The notes beneath the pieces are model-generated. The model was not told the origin of the DNA, searched no databases, and saw nothing but the letters and a program-made list of their open reading frames with translations. A stretch of DNA of 53,413 bases, from contig CANQCI010000006.1 of NCBI GenBank assembly GCA_947589675.1, positions 1 through 53,413 on the forward strand, given 5' to 3'. How positions within the stretch are numbered: position 1 is the stretch's first letter; the number at the start of each line of letters is the position of its first letter. Shown here in pieces: positions 17,901-24,937 of this stretch. This DNA comes from an uncultured Bacilli bacterium (GTDB lineage Bacteria > Bacillota_I > Bacilli_A > RF39 > UBA660). Made by a program: the position numbers and the translations under genes.

Positions 17901-19193
17901 GGTGTTATCGGTAGTGAACACTATGGGATTAGAACGGGTTTTGCTTCGAGTGAAATTGACTATATTGTGATTAATAAGTATGATGAACGCCTTGGCTTAG
18001 AAATAGCTATCAATGGTTTTTATATTCCGGTGTGTGATTTTAATGGGAAAATTATTTTTACACCCAAAGACTATGATGAACTCAGAAGTAAAATGCAAGG
18101 TTTAACGCATTTAGGGAATAATAGTTTTAAATTATCACCGTATTTAAATATTCCTGGGGTTAATGAGTTAATAATGCAAAAACAAAATCTTCGCCAAAAA
18201 GAACAAGAGAATTTACAAAATATTAATGAGGTAATAAAAGAAGCTGTGGAAAAGGCTAATTTAAAATTAAAAATTGGTTATGATGGGAATTTAGAAGAAG
18301 GGGTTGTCGAATTATTAAATACGGGTTCAACGGCAAGAGAAACGAATATCCCGCATCATGCTGATTATGATTATATAATAAGAATTGATACTAATATTAT
18401 CAAAGATGATAATAAATTAGAAGAATTTTTAGATATATTAGAAGAAGCCGTTCCAGCTGATAAAGTAAAGGTCGATGCAAGTAAGTTAAGATTTTTAGGA
18501 ATAAAATTAGCTAATGGAGCGAAGATTGATTTAGATTTAAGTTATATGGCTAAATTAGATAAACTGGAATATTCAACTGAAGTAGCTTTAGAAGATAGAT
18601 TAAAAACAATAAAGGAAATTAATCCTCAGGGCTATGATTATGTAATAGCTAATATTTTATTAGCCAAGAAAGTTTTAAAAGATAATGGGGTTTATAAGCC
18701 TCGTTATAGTCCAGAATGTCAAAATGGCTTAGGAGGACTTGGGGGTGTCGGTATTGAAAACTGGATTTTACAAAACAATGGATCATTTTTTGAAGCTCTA
18801 AATAGTTTTTTACAAGTTGCCCAAGAAAGTGATTTTGAAACATTCCAAAAGAAATATTTTGTTTGGGATTTTGGGGAAAATCACTATGCTCTTAAAGATA
18901 ATGATGAATCTTCCCGCTATCATTACCCTCATGATAACTTTATTAGTCGGAATCTAAATGAAGCTGGTTATAACCAAATGAAAAAAGTTTTACTTTCATG
19001 CCAAGATCAATATGTAACTAGTTTATTAGAAAATCTTTATGAAAATTATCTTAATAATAATATAACTTTAGAAATATATGTGGCTAATTTAGAAAAATTG
19101 GCAAAAGAAGTTGGTAATACGAAAGTTAGGGCGAAAATTGACAAGTATTTTGCCTTCGCGGGCTTAAATCCAAGTGAACAAAAGAAAAAATAG
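14973..19193 (+). CDS. Giant paralogue 3: helical repeats, conserved core, CCA-enzyme-like nucleotidyltransferase
   Basis: 1406 residues, third tandem copy, function unknown. Five clear N-terminal repeat units are visible from motifs such as QFVLDYLLIKEHI, NYLLKILLIDKQI, EFLLKALLIDKQI and EFLLKVLLIDKKI. The core is nearly identical to paralogues 1 and 2, including long stretches of identical DNA near 8570, 12880 and 17160, while the N-terminal repeats have diverged. The nucleotidyltransferase motifs are G1118-S1119, D1131-Y-D1133 and D1186-L-D1188. The spacing of 55 residues between the second and third motif is the same in all three proteins. The C-terminus is charged and helical. It has its own promoter, and a terminator follows at 19222. 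Confidence 0.75.
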   Translation: MDLEKMSLKEIYEKYGLTATFDQEVLRRYKDRWKAGFCFKLGEFKEIFGSEMKAIDYLLKVLNINFYKLSFDLDYIPTEAIDKYLSKVYILDKRFILKKLDYQFVLDYLLIKEHIKEVEQYIDLDFIPENVVNDFLLNKKIVKNTAIKFLRKALYCRVIPLEVCEKYLSIGYKWLNDSRLISYVDTNFLLDALFIKKQLRNRYYDEKPNIDNASLNKFLLANDVEPELVQKFLEIFYDTNYRLTEEVVKKYFGDYKNWLNTELSEKVDINYLLKILLIDKQIINYPDIGFYLYGNNSKIINDFILNNDIDQNVLQAFIMAPKIKWEISKEVCNKYLTKDYSWLGNYAIVEKISPEFLLKALLIDKQINNYPEAGSSIPKEEVSNFFLTNDIDYDLFIKFMSEYEDLYYIMPREICEKYLSQNSDWLQVKNIVRHTEPEFLLKVLLIDKKIKDFPNYPSYIFKTNDKMIDEFLLKNDIDINTVLSFLNNTICNYISNNVYDKYLAPTTEWLKYDRLLRKLGYDYVNKYFTNNQDMILANWEYKKGLLEFMKSHKYKDQIPKIIIEDSLVKKEYDFIIEVLKTDYYLKWLIPEGKEINTEEEKLKIVSIFKEYLNLQYNKDDFEDFVANNYEVITATNIKYLINLIHRIGLSNSSELRRVSYDIIKMIINSPNSYGKLERIENLFLKNNIPFVGKAYSVFDIIYPDKTKVGKEGRLSPVLQEWQGYYREVIIFADLIKASFGSNNRSVRDYLQNIEKGNILFNKISKGEVSYENLSNEEKIVIDTFCNHLITLYERTKKGKKEELDFHKEPVETLQILKEKFAFNGQIDYDLQDRIVKMFCHFAGIDTLNDAKAYLKTKVQRADARNRERAKFPLEFKKGDFVKGIGDIEYLGNILQNGSVAKEFLGGNAYSDHTPLDTDVCMLPKANTIGEAIKKTATIDYGPIYFVLKNDNRFVLTRDSKGNIYKGNPNKLEAFYTGVIGSEHYGIRTGFASSEIDYIVINKYDERLGLEIAINGFYIPVCDFNGKIIFTPKDYDELRSKMQGLTHLGNNSFKLSPYLNIPGVNELIMQKQNLRQKEQENLQNINEVIKEAVEKANLKLKIGYDGNLEEGVVELLNTGSTARETNIPHHADYDYIIRIDTNIIKDDNKLEEFLDILEEAVPADKVKVDASKLRFLGIKLANGAKIDLDLSYMAKLDKLEYSTEVALEDRLKTIKEINPQGYDYVIANILLAKKVLKDNGVYKPRYSPECQNGLGGLGGVGIENWILQNNGSFFEALNSFLQVAQESDFETFQKKYFVWDFGENHYALKDNDESSRYHYPHDNFISRNLNEAGYNQMKKVLLSCQDQYVTSLLENLYENYLNNNITLEIYVANLEKLAKEVGNTKVRAKIDKYFAFAGLNPSEQKKK

Positions 19194-19220
19194 TATTTTA
19201 AGTCTAAGTAGTTTAAAGTG

Positions 19221-19405
19221 AGAATTATCTTATTTTGAAAGATGATTCTTTTTTTATTGATTGTATTTATTAATATAACCCAATATAGGTTATATTGTGG
19301 GTAAAATAGGTCATTTTTATTAAAATTTGCAAATTTTTTAAAAAAATTGTCAAAAAAAGAAGTAAAATGCCACTTTAGTGGACTATATATAAGTGAGGGG
19401 AGGAA
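19221..19405 (+). repeat. Upstream regulatory repeat, copy A
   Basis: About 185 bases nearly the same as copy C (20946-21133). In order it has a terminator-like hairpin, an inverted repeat AATATAACC-7-GGTTATATT, a GTCATTTTT-type block, an A-rich block GCAAATTTTTTAAAAAAATTG, and AGTGGACTATATATA just before a purine-rich ribosome-site-like stretch. From 19406 to 19500 there is a leader with the hairpin AAGGTT-AGTC-AACCTT and a possible larger pairing AGTCAA/TTGACT, ahead of the Rpn gene. The 307-base gap 19194-19500 is filled by these elements and holds no gene. Confidence 0.7.
19222..19255 (+). terminator. Terminator after paralogue 3
   Basis: GAATTATCTT (19222-19231) pairs with AAGATGATTC (19239-19248) with one G-U, then seven T. 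The same stem-loop recurs at about 20384-20410 and 20948-20976 as part of a longer repeat. Confidence 0.75.
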
Positions 19406-19500
19406 TTTCAGCATGAAGTAAAAAACAAAAATAATCCAGTAGAAGGTTAGTCAACCTTGGTTAAAATTTTGACTAAAAAATAAAGAAGGAGAAAATTGAA

Positions 19501-20358
19501 ATGGCAAAAAACGAAGAAAATAAAAATAACAAAGCTCCCATACCTCTTGTTTATGATAATATGTTCAAATATTTTATCAAAGATTATCGGGTTCGCTGGT
19601 ATGTAATCAAAGTTATTTCTGAATTAATTAATCAAGATGAAAATGCGGTGGAACGAAAAATCCAATTTTTGGATACCGAGTTAACTGGTAAACCAAAATT
19701 TAAGGGAAAACGCAGTGATGTTGTTTGTAAAGTTGGACATTATATTATTAATATAGAAATGAATAACTGGCGGAGAAGTAATACTTATGAGGATAAACAA
19801 AGATATGTCAATTTTTTATACAATAAGTATTATCCGAAAGATGATAATCAAAAAATGAAGTACTATATTATCCAGGTACATATCAATAATTTTGATGATG
19901 ATATCAAAATTAGGAATGAGTATCGAATAAGAGATTTTGCAGGCAAAGTCCTAATTCCCAAGATAAAAATCATAAAATTTAATCTTGTCAAAATAAAACA
20001 AAAATGGGATAATGGACTTGAGTTAAGTAAGTTGGAGAAATTGTTATTGATATTAAAATTAAGTGAAAATATGACAAGATTAAAAAAATTTATCGAGGAG
20101 GATGAAGATATGACTAAATTAGAAAAAGAAAAACAATTTTTTGAACAAATAATGGATGAATTTTATACAGAGTTTGATGAGGAAGAAGAACTAGCTCGAA
20201 CAAGAGCTGATGAAGTTAGTACTGCTCGAGCAGATGGAAAATATGAAGAAAAAAGAAATGTAGCTCGCAATATGATAAAAATGGCTTTACCTAAAGAAAC
20301 AATATTAAAAGCAACAGGAATAAATGCCGAAGAATATGATAAATTAGTTACTACATAA
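19501..20358 (+). CDS. Rpn/PD-(D/E)XK transposase-like nuclease family protein
   Basis: 285 residues. The first ~200 residues match the Rpn/PDDEXK_2 family, with DNMFKYF near the N-terminus (the usual D-x-x-F-K motif) and then KRSDVVCK followed 12 residues after the Asp by IEMNNW, the D...ExN/Q nuclease core. Rpn proteins are predicted recombination-promoting nucleases, frequent in gut Firmicutes. The C-terminus has the typical acidic and Arg/Ala-rich helical tail (ARTRADEVSTARADG) and ends in GINAEEYDKLVTT. A strong AAGGAG precedes the ATG. Lying between regulatory repeats A and B, it is probably transcribed from within copy A. Confidence 0.75.
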   Translation: MAKNEENKNNKAPIPLVYDNMFKYFIKDYRVRWYVIKVISELINQDENAVERKIQFLDTELTGKPKFKGKRSDVVCKVGHYIINIEMNNWRRSNTYEDKQRYVNFLYNKYYPKDDNQKMKYYIIQVHINNFDDDIKIRNEYRIRDFAGKVLIPKIKIIKFNLVKIKQKWDNGLELSKLEKLLLILKLSENMTRLKKFIEEDEDMTKLEKEKQFFEQIMDEFYTEFDEEEELARTRADEVSTARADGKYEEKRNVARNMIKMALPKETILKATGINAEEYDKLVTT

Positions 20359-20380
20359 TTTAATATTTATAAAAACTTTA

Positions 20381-20500
20381 AAGAGTTATCTTATTCGTAA
20401 GATGATTCTTTTTTATTGATTGACTGTTGTTATTAGTGTAACCCAAAATAGGTTATATTATAGACAAAATAAGGCAATTTTATTATAATAATTTTACATT
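20381..20500 (+). repeat. Upstream regulatory repeat, copy B (partial)
   Basis: Contains the hairpin (GAGTTATCTTATTCGTAAGATGATTC, T-run), the TAACC-7-GGTTA inverted repeat and the following GACAAAATAAGG block of copies A and C. It then breaks off into the remnant of a second Rpn gene. The A-rich block and ATATATA end are missing. Confidence 0.7.
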
Positions 20501-20579
20501 AAGTAAATTAGAAAATTTACTATTGTTATTTAAATTAAGTGTTGATTTAGAAGAATTAAAAAATTTATTGGGAGAATGA
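20487..20579 (+). pseudogene. Internal fragment of a deleted Rpn-type gene
   Basis: Read in frame from 20487, this translates to NNFTLSKLENLLLLFKLS and a further 12 residues before a TGA at 20577. It corresponds to the ELSKLEKLLLILKLSE region of the intact Rpn protein (about residues 175-200). The nuclease core that should precede it is absent. Confidence 0.65.
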
Positions 20580-20651
20580 AGATATTAGTAAAATGATTCT
20601 TTTTATAAGTTGATGATATTAATTAAATAATAACTAGGAAAGGATAAGTAC

Positions 20652-20924
20652 ATGACAAAAGAAGAAAAAGAAAAATTATATTTTTATCAAGTTATGGAAG
20701 AGTTTTATAAAGAGTTCGATTACGACAAAGAATTAGCTCGAACAAGAGCTGATGAAGTTAGTACAGCTCGAGCTGAGGGACGTGCTGAGGGTCGAGCTGA
20801 GGGTAAAGCTCAAAGTATCGCCTATATAGTTTCTAATATGATAAAAATGGGTTTACCTAAAGAAGAAATATTAGAATTAACAGGAATAAATGCCGAAGAA
20901 TATGATAAATTAATTACTACATAA
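20652..20924 (+). CDS. C-terminal Rpn-type fragment, possibly expressed
   Basis: 90 residues equal to the last third of the Rpn protein at 19501. It has the same acidic helix, the same ARTRADEVSTAR, then an expanded AEGRAEGRAEGKA tract, and it ends in GINAEEYDKLITT. It has its own ATG with an AGGAAAGGA site, so it may be translated, but it lacks the nuclease residues. It is most likely the 3' part of a duplicated Rpn gene whose 5' part and core were lost (see 20487-20579). Internal short forms of Rpn proteins are known in other bacteria, so a regulatory role cannot be excluded. Confidence 0.55.
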   Translation: MTKEEKEKLYFYQVMEEFYKEFDYDKELARTRADEVSTARAEGRAEGRAEGKAQSIAYIVSNMIKMGLPKEEILELTGINAEEYDKLITT

Positions 20925-20945
20925 TTTAATATTTATATTAACTTT

Positions 20946-21133
20946 AAAGAGTTATCTTATGCGTAAGATGATTCTTTTTTTATTGACTGACTGTTTTTAT
21001 TAGCATAACCCAAAATAGGTTATATTATGGACAAAAAGGGTCATTTTTACAAAAAAATGCAAATTTTTTAAAAAAATTGCAAAAAAAAGAAGTAAAATGA
21101 CAAATTAGTGGACTATATATATATGAAGGGAGA
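20946..21133 (+). repeat. Upstream regulatory repeat, copy C, leading into the bacteriocin exporter
   Basis: Near-copy of 19221-19405, with hairpin plus T-run, TAACC-7-GGTTATATTATGG, GGTCATTTTTAC, GCAAATTTTTTAAAAAAATTGC, GTAAAATGAC and AGTGGACTATATATATATG. It fills the gap between the Rpn fragment and the ABC exporter and probably carries the promoter of the latter. The inverted repeat conserved in all three copies could be an operator. Confidence 0.7.
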
Positions 21134-21138
21134 AATTT

Positions 21139-23196
21139 TTGCTAATAATGAAAGTCATTAAACAACGAGATTTAAAAGATTGCGGCGTATGCTGTTTAGC
21201 CTCAATAATCAAGCATTATGGAGGAAATGTATCACTAGAAAGATTAAGGCTTGATACGCATACCGATGCAACCGGAACTAATGCTTTAAATTTAATTAAT
21301 GCTAGTAAAAAATATGGCTTCGAAGCAATGGGTGTTAAAATTAGTAATATTTATAATGAAAATATTAAATTACCGGCTATAGCCCATGTGACTTCCAAAA
21401 AAGGTTTAGAGCATTTTGTCGTGATTTATAAAATAACTGTAAAAAATGTCTACTTAATGGATCCAGCAAAGGGCAAAATAATAATGACTGTGGATGACTT
21501 TGATGTTATATGGAATAATATTTTAATTCTTTTTTATCCCAAAATGCCAATTATCTTTTTACCTAAGGAAAATACTTTAGGAAAGTTATTGATGGAGATT
21601 TTAAAAAAAGAAAAGAAATTATTTATAATCATTTTAATATCAAGTATTCTCTTTAGCATTTTTACAATTATTGATAGTTATTACTTTAAGATTACCTTGG
21701 AAGCAATTGTTTCTTATAAAGAAAAAGTTTACTTAATGTTTATCGTGATTATTTTTGGTAGTGTTTTAGTTTTTAAACTATTATTTAATAATTTGAGAAA
21801 GTATTTACTTAATCATTTTAGTAAAAATGTTGATGTTTACATTATTAGTGATTTTATTAAATATTTATTTAATATCCCTTTAGAAGCTATTGTTAGTCGA
21901 ACTAGTGGCGAGATAACAACGAGAATGAGTGAGATTATGAATATCAAAACTCTGATTACCGATATATTTTTGGCTTGGTCGTTAGATTCTATCCTAATGA
22001 TAGCTTCTTTACCTATTTTGTATTTACTTAATGATAAGTTATTTATGATTTTAGTATTCGTCTTTTTAAGTTATCTTTTAATAGGTATTATTAGTACGAA
22101 ATTAATCTACGAAAGGGCTTATCAAAATATTGAAAAGGAGGCTGATTTTAATAATTGCTTACAGGAACAACTAAAATTAATTTATAGTTTAAAAAATTTA
22201 AATAGGATTGATTTTGCTTTAAAAAAATTAGAAGAAAAAGGAAGTTATTATTTATATGATAATTATAATTTAATGAAAATTATTAATTTGACTAATAACT
22301 TAAAGATAGCTACTAGTGAAATTGGGGTATTTTTAATTAATACCTTGGGATTAGTTTTAATTTATAAAGATATTATATCAATCAGTGATTTAATAACTTT
22401 TAATACGCTTAGTTTTTATTTTCTTGACCCTATTAAAAATATTGTTAATTGTATGCCTAAATTTAGTTTTATGAAAGCGACATTTACAAAAATAAATGAC
22501 TTCTTAGGTTTAGGTAACGAAAAGTTAGGTGATAGCATGACTTTTAATAATTGGGAAATAGAAATTACCAATCTAAGTTATCGGTATAATGATTACAATT
22601 TAGTTTTAGATAAAGTAAATTTAAAAATTAAAGACCGAGATTTTGTGCTTTTAAAAGGACAAAGTGGACAAGGTAAATCAACGCTTTGTAAGTTGTTAAT
22701 GAAACAATTAACAGGGTATGAGGGCACTATTAAACTGGGGGATTATAATTTACTAGATTGTAGTTTAAAAGCTATTCGGGAAAATATAGTGTATATTTCC
22801 CAAAATGAAGCAATATTTACGGGGACTATCAAAGAAAATATTTTAATGTCGCGTCCAATTAGGGAAACTGATTTTTTTGAAGTTTGTAAGATATGTCAAA
22901 TAGAAAAAATAATTATGAATAAGCCTTTAAGATATGAAACCTTAATTAGTAATGATGTAACTTATCTTTCAGGTGGGGAAAGACAAAGAATAATTTTAGC
23001 TAGAGCTTTATTAGAAAAAGCTAGTATTTATTTAATTGATGAAGCATTAAGTGAGGTAGATTACGAAATGGAAAAAGAAATTATCAATAATTTAAAACAG
23101 TATTTACAAGATAAAACGGTAATTTATATTACCCACAAAAAGCAAGATGATTTATTTACAACTATTATCGATTTAAATCAAGATGAAATATTATGA
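21139..23196 (+). CDS. Bacteriocin ABC exporter with C39 peptidase domain
   Basis: Processes and exports double-glycine-leader peptides. The N-terminal C39 cysteine peptidase has DCGVCCLASI (catalytic Cys15), GLEHFVVIY (His) and MDPAKG (Asp). A six-helix transmembrane domain follows (about residues 155-440), then the ATPase with Walker A GQSGQGKST (K513), signature LSGGERQR (from L610) and Walker B IYLIDEALSEVD. The 685-residue length fits the LagD/ComA/SunT class. I prefer the TTG at 21139, since GGGAGA lies 5 bases upstream; an ATG at 21148 would be 14 bases away. It overlaps the next gene by 14 bases, and the substrates are very likely the two peptides at 23595-23893. Confidence 0.9.
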   Translation: MLIMKVIKQRDLKDCGVCCLASIIKHYGGNVSLERLRLDTHTDATGTNALNLINASKKYGFEAMGVKISNIYNENIKLPAIAHVTSKKGLEHFVVIYKITVKNVYLMDPAKGKIIMTVDDFDVIWNNILILFYPKMPIIFLPKENTLGKLLMEILKKEKKLFIIILISSILFSIFTIIDSYYFKITLEAIVSYKEKVYLMFIVIIFGSVLVFKLLFNNLRKYLLNHFSKNVDVYIISDFIKYLFNIPLEAIVSRTSGEITTRMSEIMNIKTLITDIFLAWSLDSILMIASLPILYLLNDKLFMILVFVFLSYLLIGIISTKLIYERAYQNIEKEADFNNCLQEQLKLIYSLKNLNRIDFALKKLEEKGSYYLYDNYNLMKIINLTNNLKIATSEIGVFLINTLGLVLIYKDIISISDLITFNTLSFYFLDPIKNIVNCMPKFSFMKATFTKINDFLGLGNEKLGDSMTFNNWEIEITNLSYRYNDYNLVLDKVNLKIKDRDFVLLKGQSGQGKSTLCKLLMKQLTGYEGTIKLGDYNLLDCSLKAIRENIVYISQNEAIFTGTIKENILMSRPIRETDFFEVCKICQIEKIIMNKPLRYETLISNDVTYLSGGERQRIILARALLEKASIYLIDEALSEVDYEMEKEIINNLKQYLQDKTVIYITHKKQDDLFTTIIDLNQDEIL

Positions 23197-23593
23197 TAGC
23201 TTACTAAATATTAAAATTAATTATCAATTTTATTTACTGATTAGTGGTCTTCTATTTTTATTTCTTCTTTGTTTAGCTGGAAATATTAAATGGCAAGATA
23301 CACAAAGGTACCAAGGAATATGCGAAAATGATTTATGCTATTTAAAAATTTTAACCGATAACCTTGATACAATAAAAAATGGGGAATTTTTAAAAATAGA
23401 TAAAATTAAATATTATTATCAAATTATTTCCCTTGGGGACTTGTTAGTAGATGAAACTTATTTAGTTAATTATAATATTGTAACTATTAAAATAAATAAA
23501 TCTTATAACCAAAGAGAAGTTGTAAATATAATCATCTATGCTCCTAAAGAAAAAATATGGCAAAAAATAAAGAAAATATTAAGAAAGGAGTAA
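23183..23593 (+). CDS. Small membrane-anchored accessory protein of the bacteriocin exporter
   Basis: 136 residues, one N-terminal transmembrane segment (about residues 17-35), then an extracytoplasmic domain of beta-strand character with two Cys (CENDLC). It overlaps the exporter by 14 bases and ends 1 base before the first peptide gene, so it is clearly part of the same operon. Position suggests the role of the HlyD/LcnD-type accessory protein, but at 136 residues it is far too short for that family and I see no coiled-coil hairpin. It could instead be an immunity protein. Confidence 0.55.
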   Translation: MKYYDSLLNIKINYQFYLLISGLLFLFLLCLAGNIKWQDTQRYQGICENDLCYLKILTDNLDTIKNGEFLKIDKIKYYYQIISLGDLLVDETYLVNYNIVTIKINKSYNQREVVNIIIYAPKEKIWQKIKKILRKE

Positions 23594-23594
23594 T

Positions 23595-23732
23595 ATGGAA
23601 AAATTAACAAATGAAGAATTAGTTACAATAAATGGTGGTAATCAAAGTATGTGGCTGATTATTGGTGGCGTTATTCTTTTGGGAATAGCGATAATTGATG
23701 GCATTGTTAATCCTAATAAGTGTAATAACTAA
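23595..23732 (+). CDS. Double-glycine-leader bacteriocin peptide A
   Basis: 45 residues. The leader MEKLTNEELVTINGG ends in GG, the C39 cleavage site. The predicted mature 30-residue peptide is strongly hydrophobic with a glycine zipper-like IIGGVILLGI stretch and ends in KCNN. GAAAGGAG lies just before the ATG. The stop codon overlaps the start of the second peptide (TAATG), which indicates translational coupling. The pairing of two such peptides is typical of two-peptide class IIb bacteriocins. I do not recognise the mature sequence. Confidence 0.75.
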   Translation: MEKLTNEELVTINGGNQSMWLIIGGVILLGIAIIDGIVNPNKCNN

Positions 23733-23893
23733 TGCAAAAATTAACGAAGGAAGAACTATTTGCTATCAAGGGTGGATCAATCAGTGGCACGATGGTTAAT
23801 GCCATTACCAAAATGCTAACTACCATCTATGATTTAGGGCGTTCAATTGGGTCAACAATTCGCCGCCTTATTGATAATGATTTCTGTTCTTAA
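23732..23893 (+). CDS. Double-glycine-leader bacteriocin peptide B
   Basis: 53 residues. The leader MQKLTKEELFAIKGG is nearly the same as that of peptide A, so the same exporter should process both. The predicted mature 38-residue peptide (starting SISGTMVNAITKML, containing LGRSIGSTIRRLI, ending DFCS) is an amphipathic cationic helix with one Cys near the end. Peptide A also has one Cys near its C-terminus, so an intermolecular disulfide is possible. It starts on the last base of the previous stop codon. It could also be a signalling peptide, but no histidine kinase or response regulator is nearby. Confidence 0.75.
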   Translation: MQKLTKEELFAIKGGSISGTMVNAITKMLTTIYDLGRSIGSTIRRLIDNDFCS

Positions 23894-23925
23894 CGAAATA
23901 AAAAGTAAAAAAAATAGGGAAATTG

Positions 23926-23954
23926 TTGCAACAAATTAGTCGTAATGTTATAAT
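23926..23954 (+). promoter_or_regulatory. Strong promoter of rpsU-yqeY
   Basis: TTGCAA (23926-23931), 17 bases, TATAAT (23949-23954), both near consensus. The -35 lies inside the palindrome TTGTTGCAACAA (23923-23934), a possible operator. The rpsU start is 36 bases beyond the -10. Confidence 0.75.
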
Positions 23955-23989
23955 AATCTTAGAAAAAACGCAGAAGGGAGGGCGAAAAA

Positions 23990-24178
23990 ATGACAAAAGT
24001 TGTGGTTCAAAACGGAAATGTAGATTTAGCAATCAAGAAATTTAAAGTTAAATTTGCGAAAAGCGGTGTCCCTTCGGAAATTAAAAAAAGGAAACATTAT
24101 GAAAAACCGGGAGTTAGAAGAAGAAATGAAATAAAAGAAGGAATTAAAAACTCTCGTAAAAAGAATCGCCGAGGTTAG
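23990..24178 (+). CDS. rpsU: 30S ribosomal protein bS21
   Basis: 62 residues, highly basic, with VVVQNGNVDLAIKKFKVK and KKRKHYEKPGVRR, the standard bS21 pattern. It binds the small subunit near the anti-Shine-Dalgarno end of 16S rRNA and helps initiation. AGGGAGG lies before the ATG. yqeY follows 4 bases later, the usual order in Bacillus. Confidence 0.95.
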   Translation: MTKVVVQNGNVDLAIKKFKVKFAKSGVPSEIKKRKHYEKPGVRRRNEIKEGIKNSRKKNRRG

Positions 24179-24182
24179 AATT

Positions 24183-24617
24183 ATGTTTGAACAAATAAAT
24201 AATGATTTAAAAGAAGCTATGAAAAATCAAGATAAATTTAGATTGGGAGTTCTAAGAATGGTGAAAAGTGCCTTACAATTAGAAAAAATCAATTTAAAAA
24301 AAGATCTTGAAGATAACGATGTAGTAGCCGTTTTAAAAAAACAAGTTAAATTACGGAAAGACTCTATCAGTGAATTTAGTAAATATGGTAAAGATGAAGA
24401 AGTAGCTAATTTAAAAAAAGAAATTGAAGTTATCAATAAATATTTACCAGCCGAGATGACTGAGGAAGAAATAAAAAAAGTAATCGAGGAAGTATTTGCA
24501 GAATTAAAACCAACTTCAATTAAAGAAATGGGATTAGTTATGAAAACATTGAACCCTCGATTACCTAATGCTGATATGGCTTTAGTAAGTAAACTAGTAA
24601 AAGAAAAACTAAGTTAA
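24183..24617 (+). CDS. yqeY: YqeY family protein (GatB/YqeY domain)
   Basis: 144 residues, entirely helical, with LRMVKSALQLEKI, YLPAEMTEEEI and the C-terminal TSIKEMGLVMKTL motif. The domain resembles the tail of the aspartyl/glutamyl-tRNA amidotransferase subunit GatB and is thought to bind tRNA; the free-standing protein has no settled function. It directly follows rpsU as in Bacillus, and a terminator closes the pair. Confidence 0.92.
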   Translation: MFEQINNDLKEAMKNQDKFRLGVLRMVKSALQLEKINLKKDLEDNDVVAVLKKQVKLRKDSISEFSKYGKDEEVANLKKEIEVINKYLPAEMTEEEIKKVIEEVFAELKPTSIKEMGLVMKTLNPRLPNADMALVSKLVKEKLS

Positions 24618-24644
24618 GGAACCAATTGGTTTCTTAATTTTTTT
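24614..24644 (+). terminator. Terminator after yqeY
   Basis: TTAAGGAACC (24614-24623) pairs with GGTTTCTTAA (24628-24637) with one G-U, loop AATT, then a run of T. Confidence 0.75.
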
Positions 24645-24691
24645 GATTTCAAAAGTTATTTAGTTATGCATATAATTAAGTGGTGAATTAG

Positions 24692-24937
24692 ATGCATATA
24701 AAAGAAAATATTCTTAATTTTTTATATGATAAAGATTATTTTATAACAATCTATGAACGTTATATATATGTCTTTAATTATCAAGAATTAATTGCGATAA
24801 ATGGCGAGAATATAAAATTAAAACTCCCAAAATTTAAATTAGCAATTGAGGGAAGTGATTTATTCATTACCCAAATGGATCCTAAAGAAATTTTAATTAA
24901 AGGTAATATTACTAAAGTAGGTTTTATTTATGATTAA
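24692..24937 (+). CDS. yqfC: Sporulation-type protein YqfC
   Basis: 81 residues of mostly beta strand (YERYIYVFNYQELIAINGENIKLKLP), the YabP/YqfC-type fold. It overlaps yqfD by 8 bases. In Bacillus the yqfCD pair is under the mother-cell factor sigma-E, and yqfD (spoIVV) is needed late in sporulation. Upstream, CATATAAT (24669-24676) resembles a sigma-E -10 element better than a housekeeping promoter, but the -35 is not clear. Confidence 0.8.
   Translation: MHIKENILNFLYDKDYFITIYERYIYVFNYQELIAINGENIKLKLPKFKLAIEGSDLFITQMDPKEILIKGNITKVGFIYD

Noticed and set aside
18649-18843. Minus-strand reading frames inside the giant genes, polC and prkC
   Set aside because: They are antisense shadows of well-supported genes, without ribosome sites or recognisable motifs.
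23595-23893. Lantibiotic or other modified peptide locus
   Set aside because: No LanM, radical-SAM or YcaO gene accompanies the two peptides; the leaders and the exporter fit an unmodified class II type.
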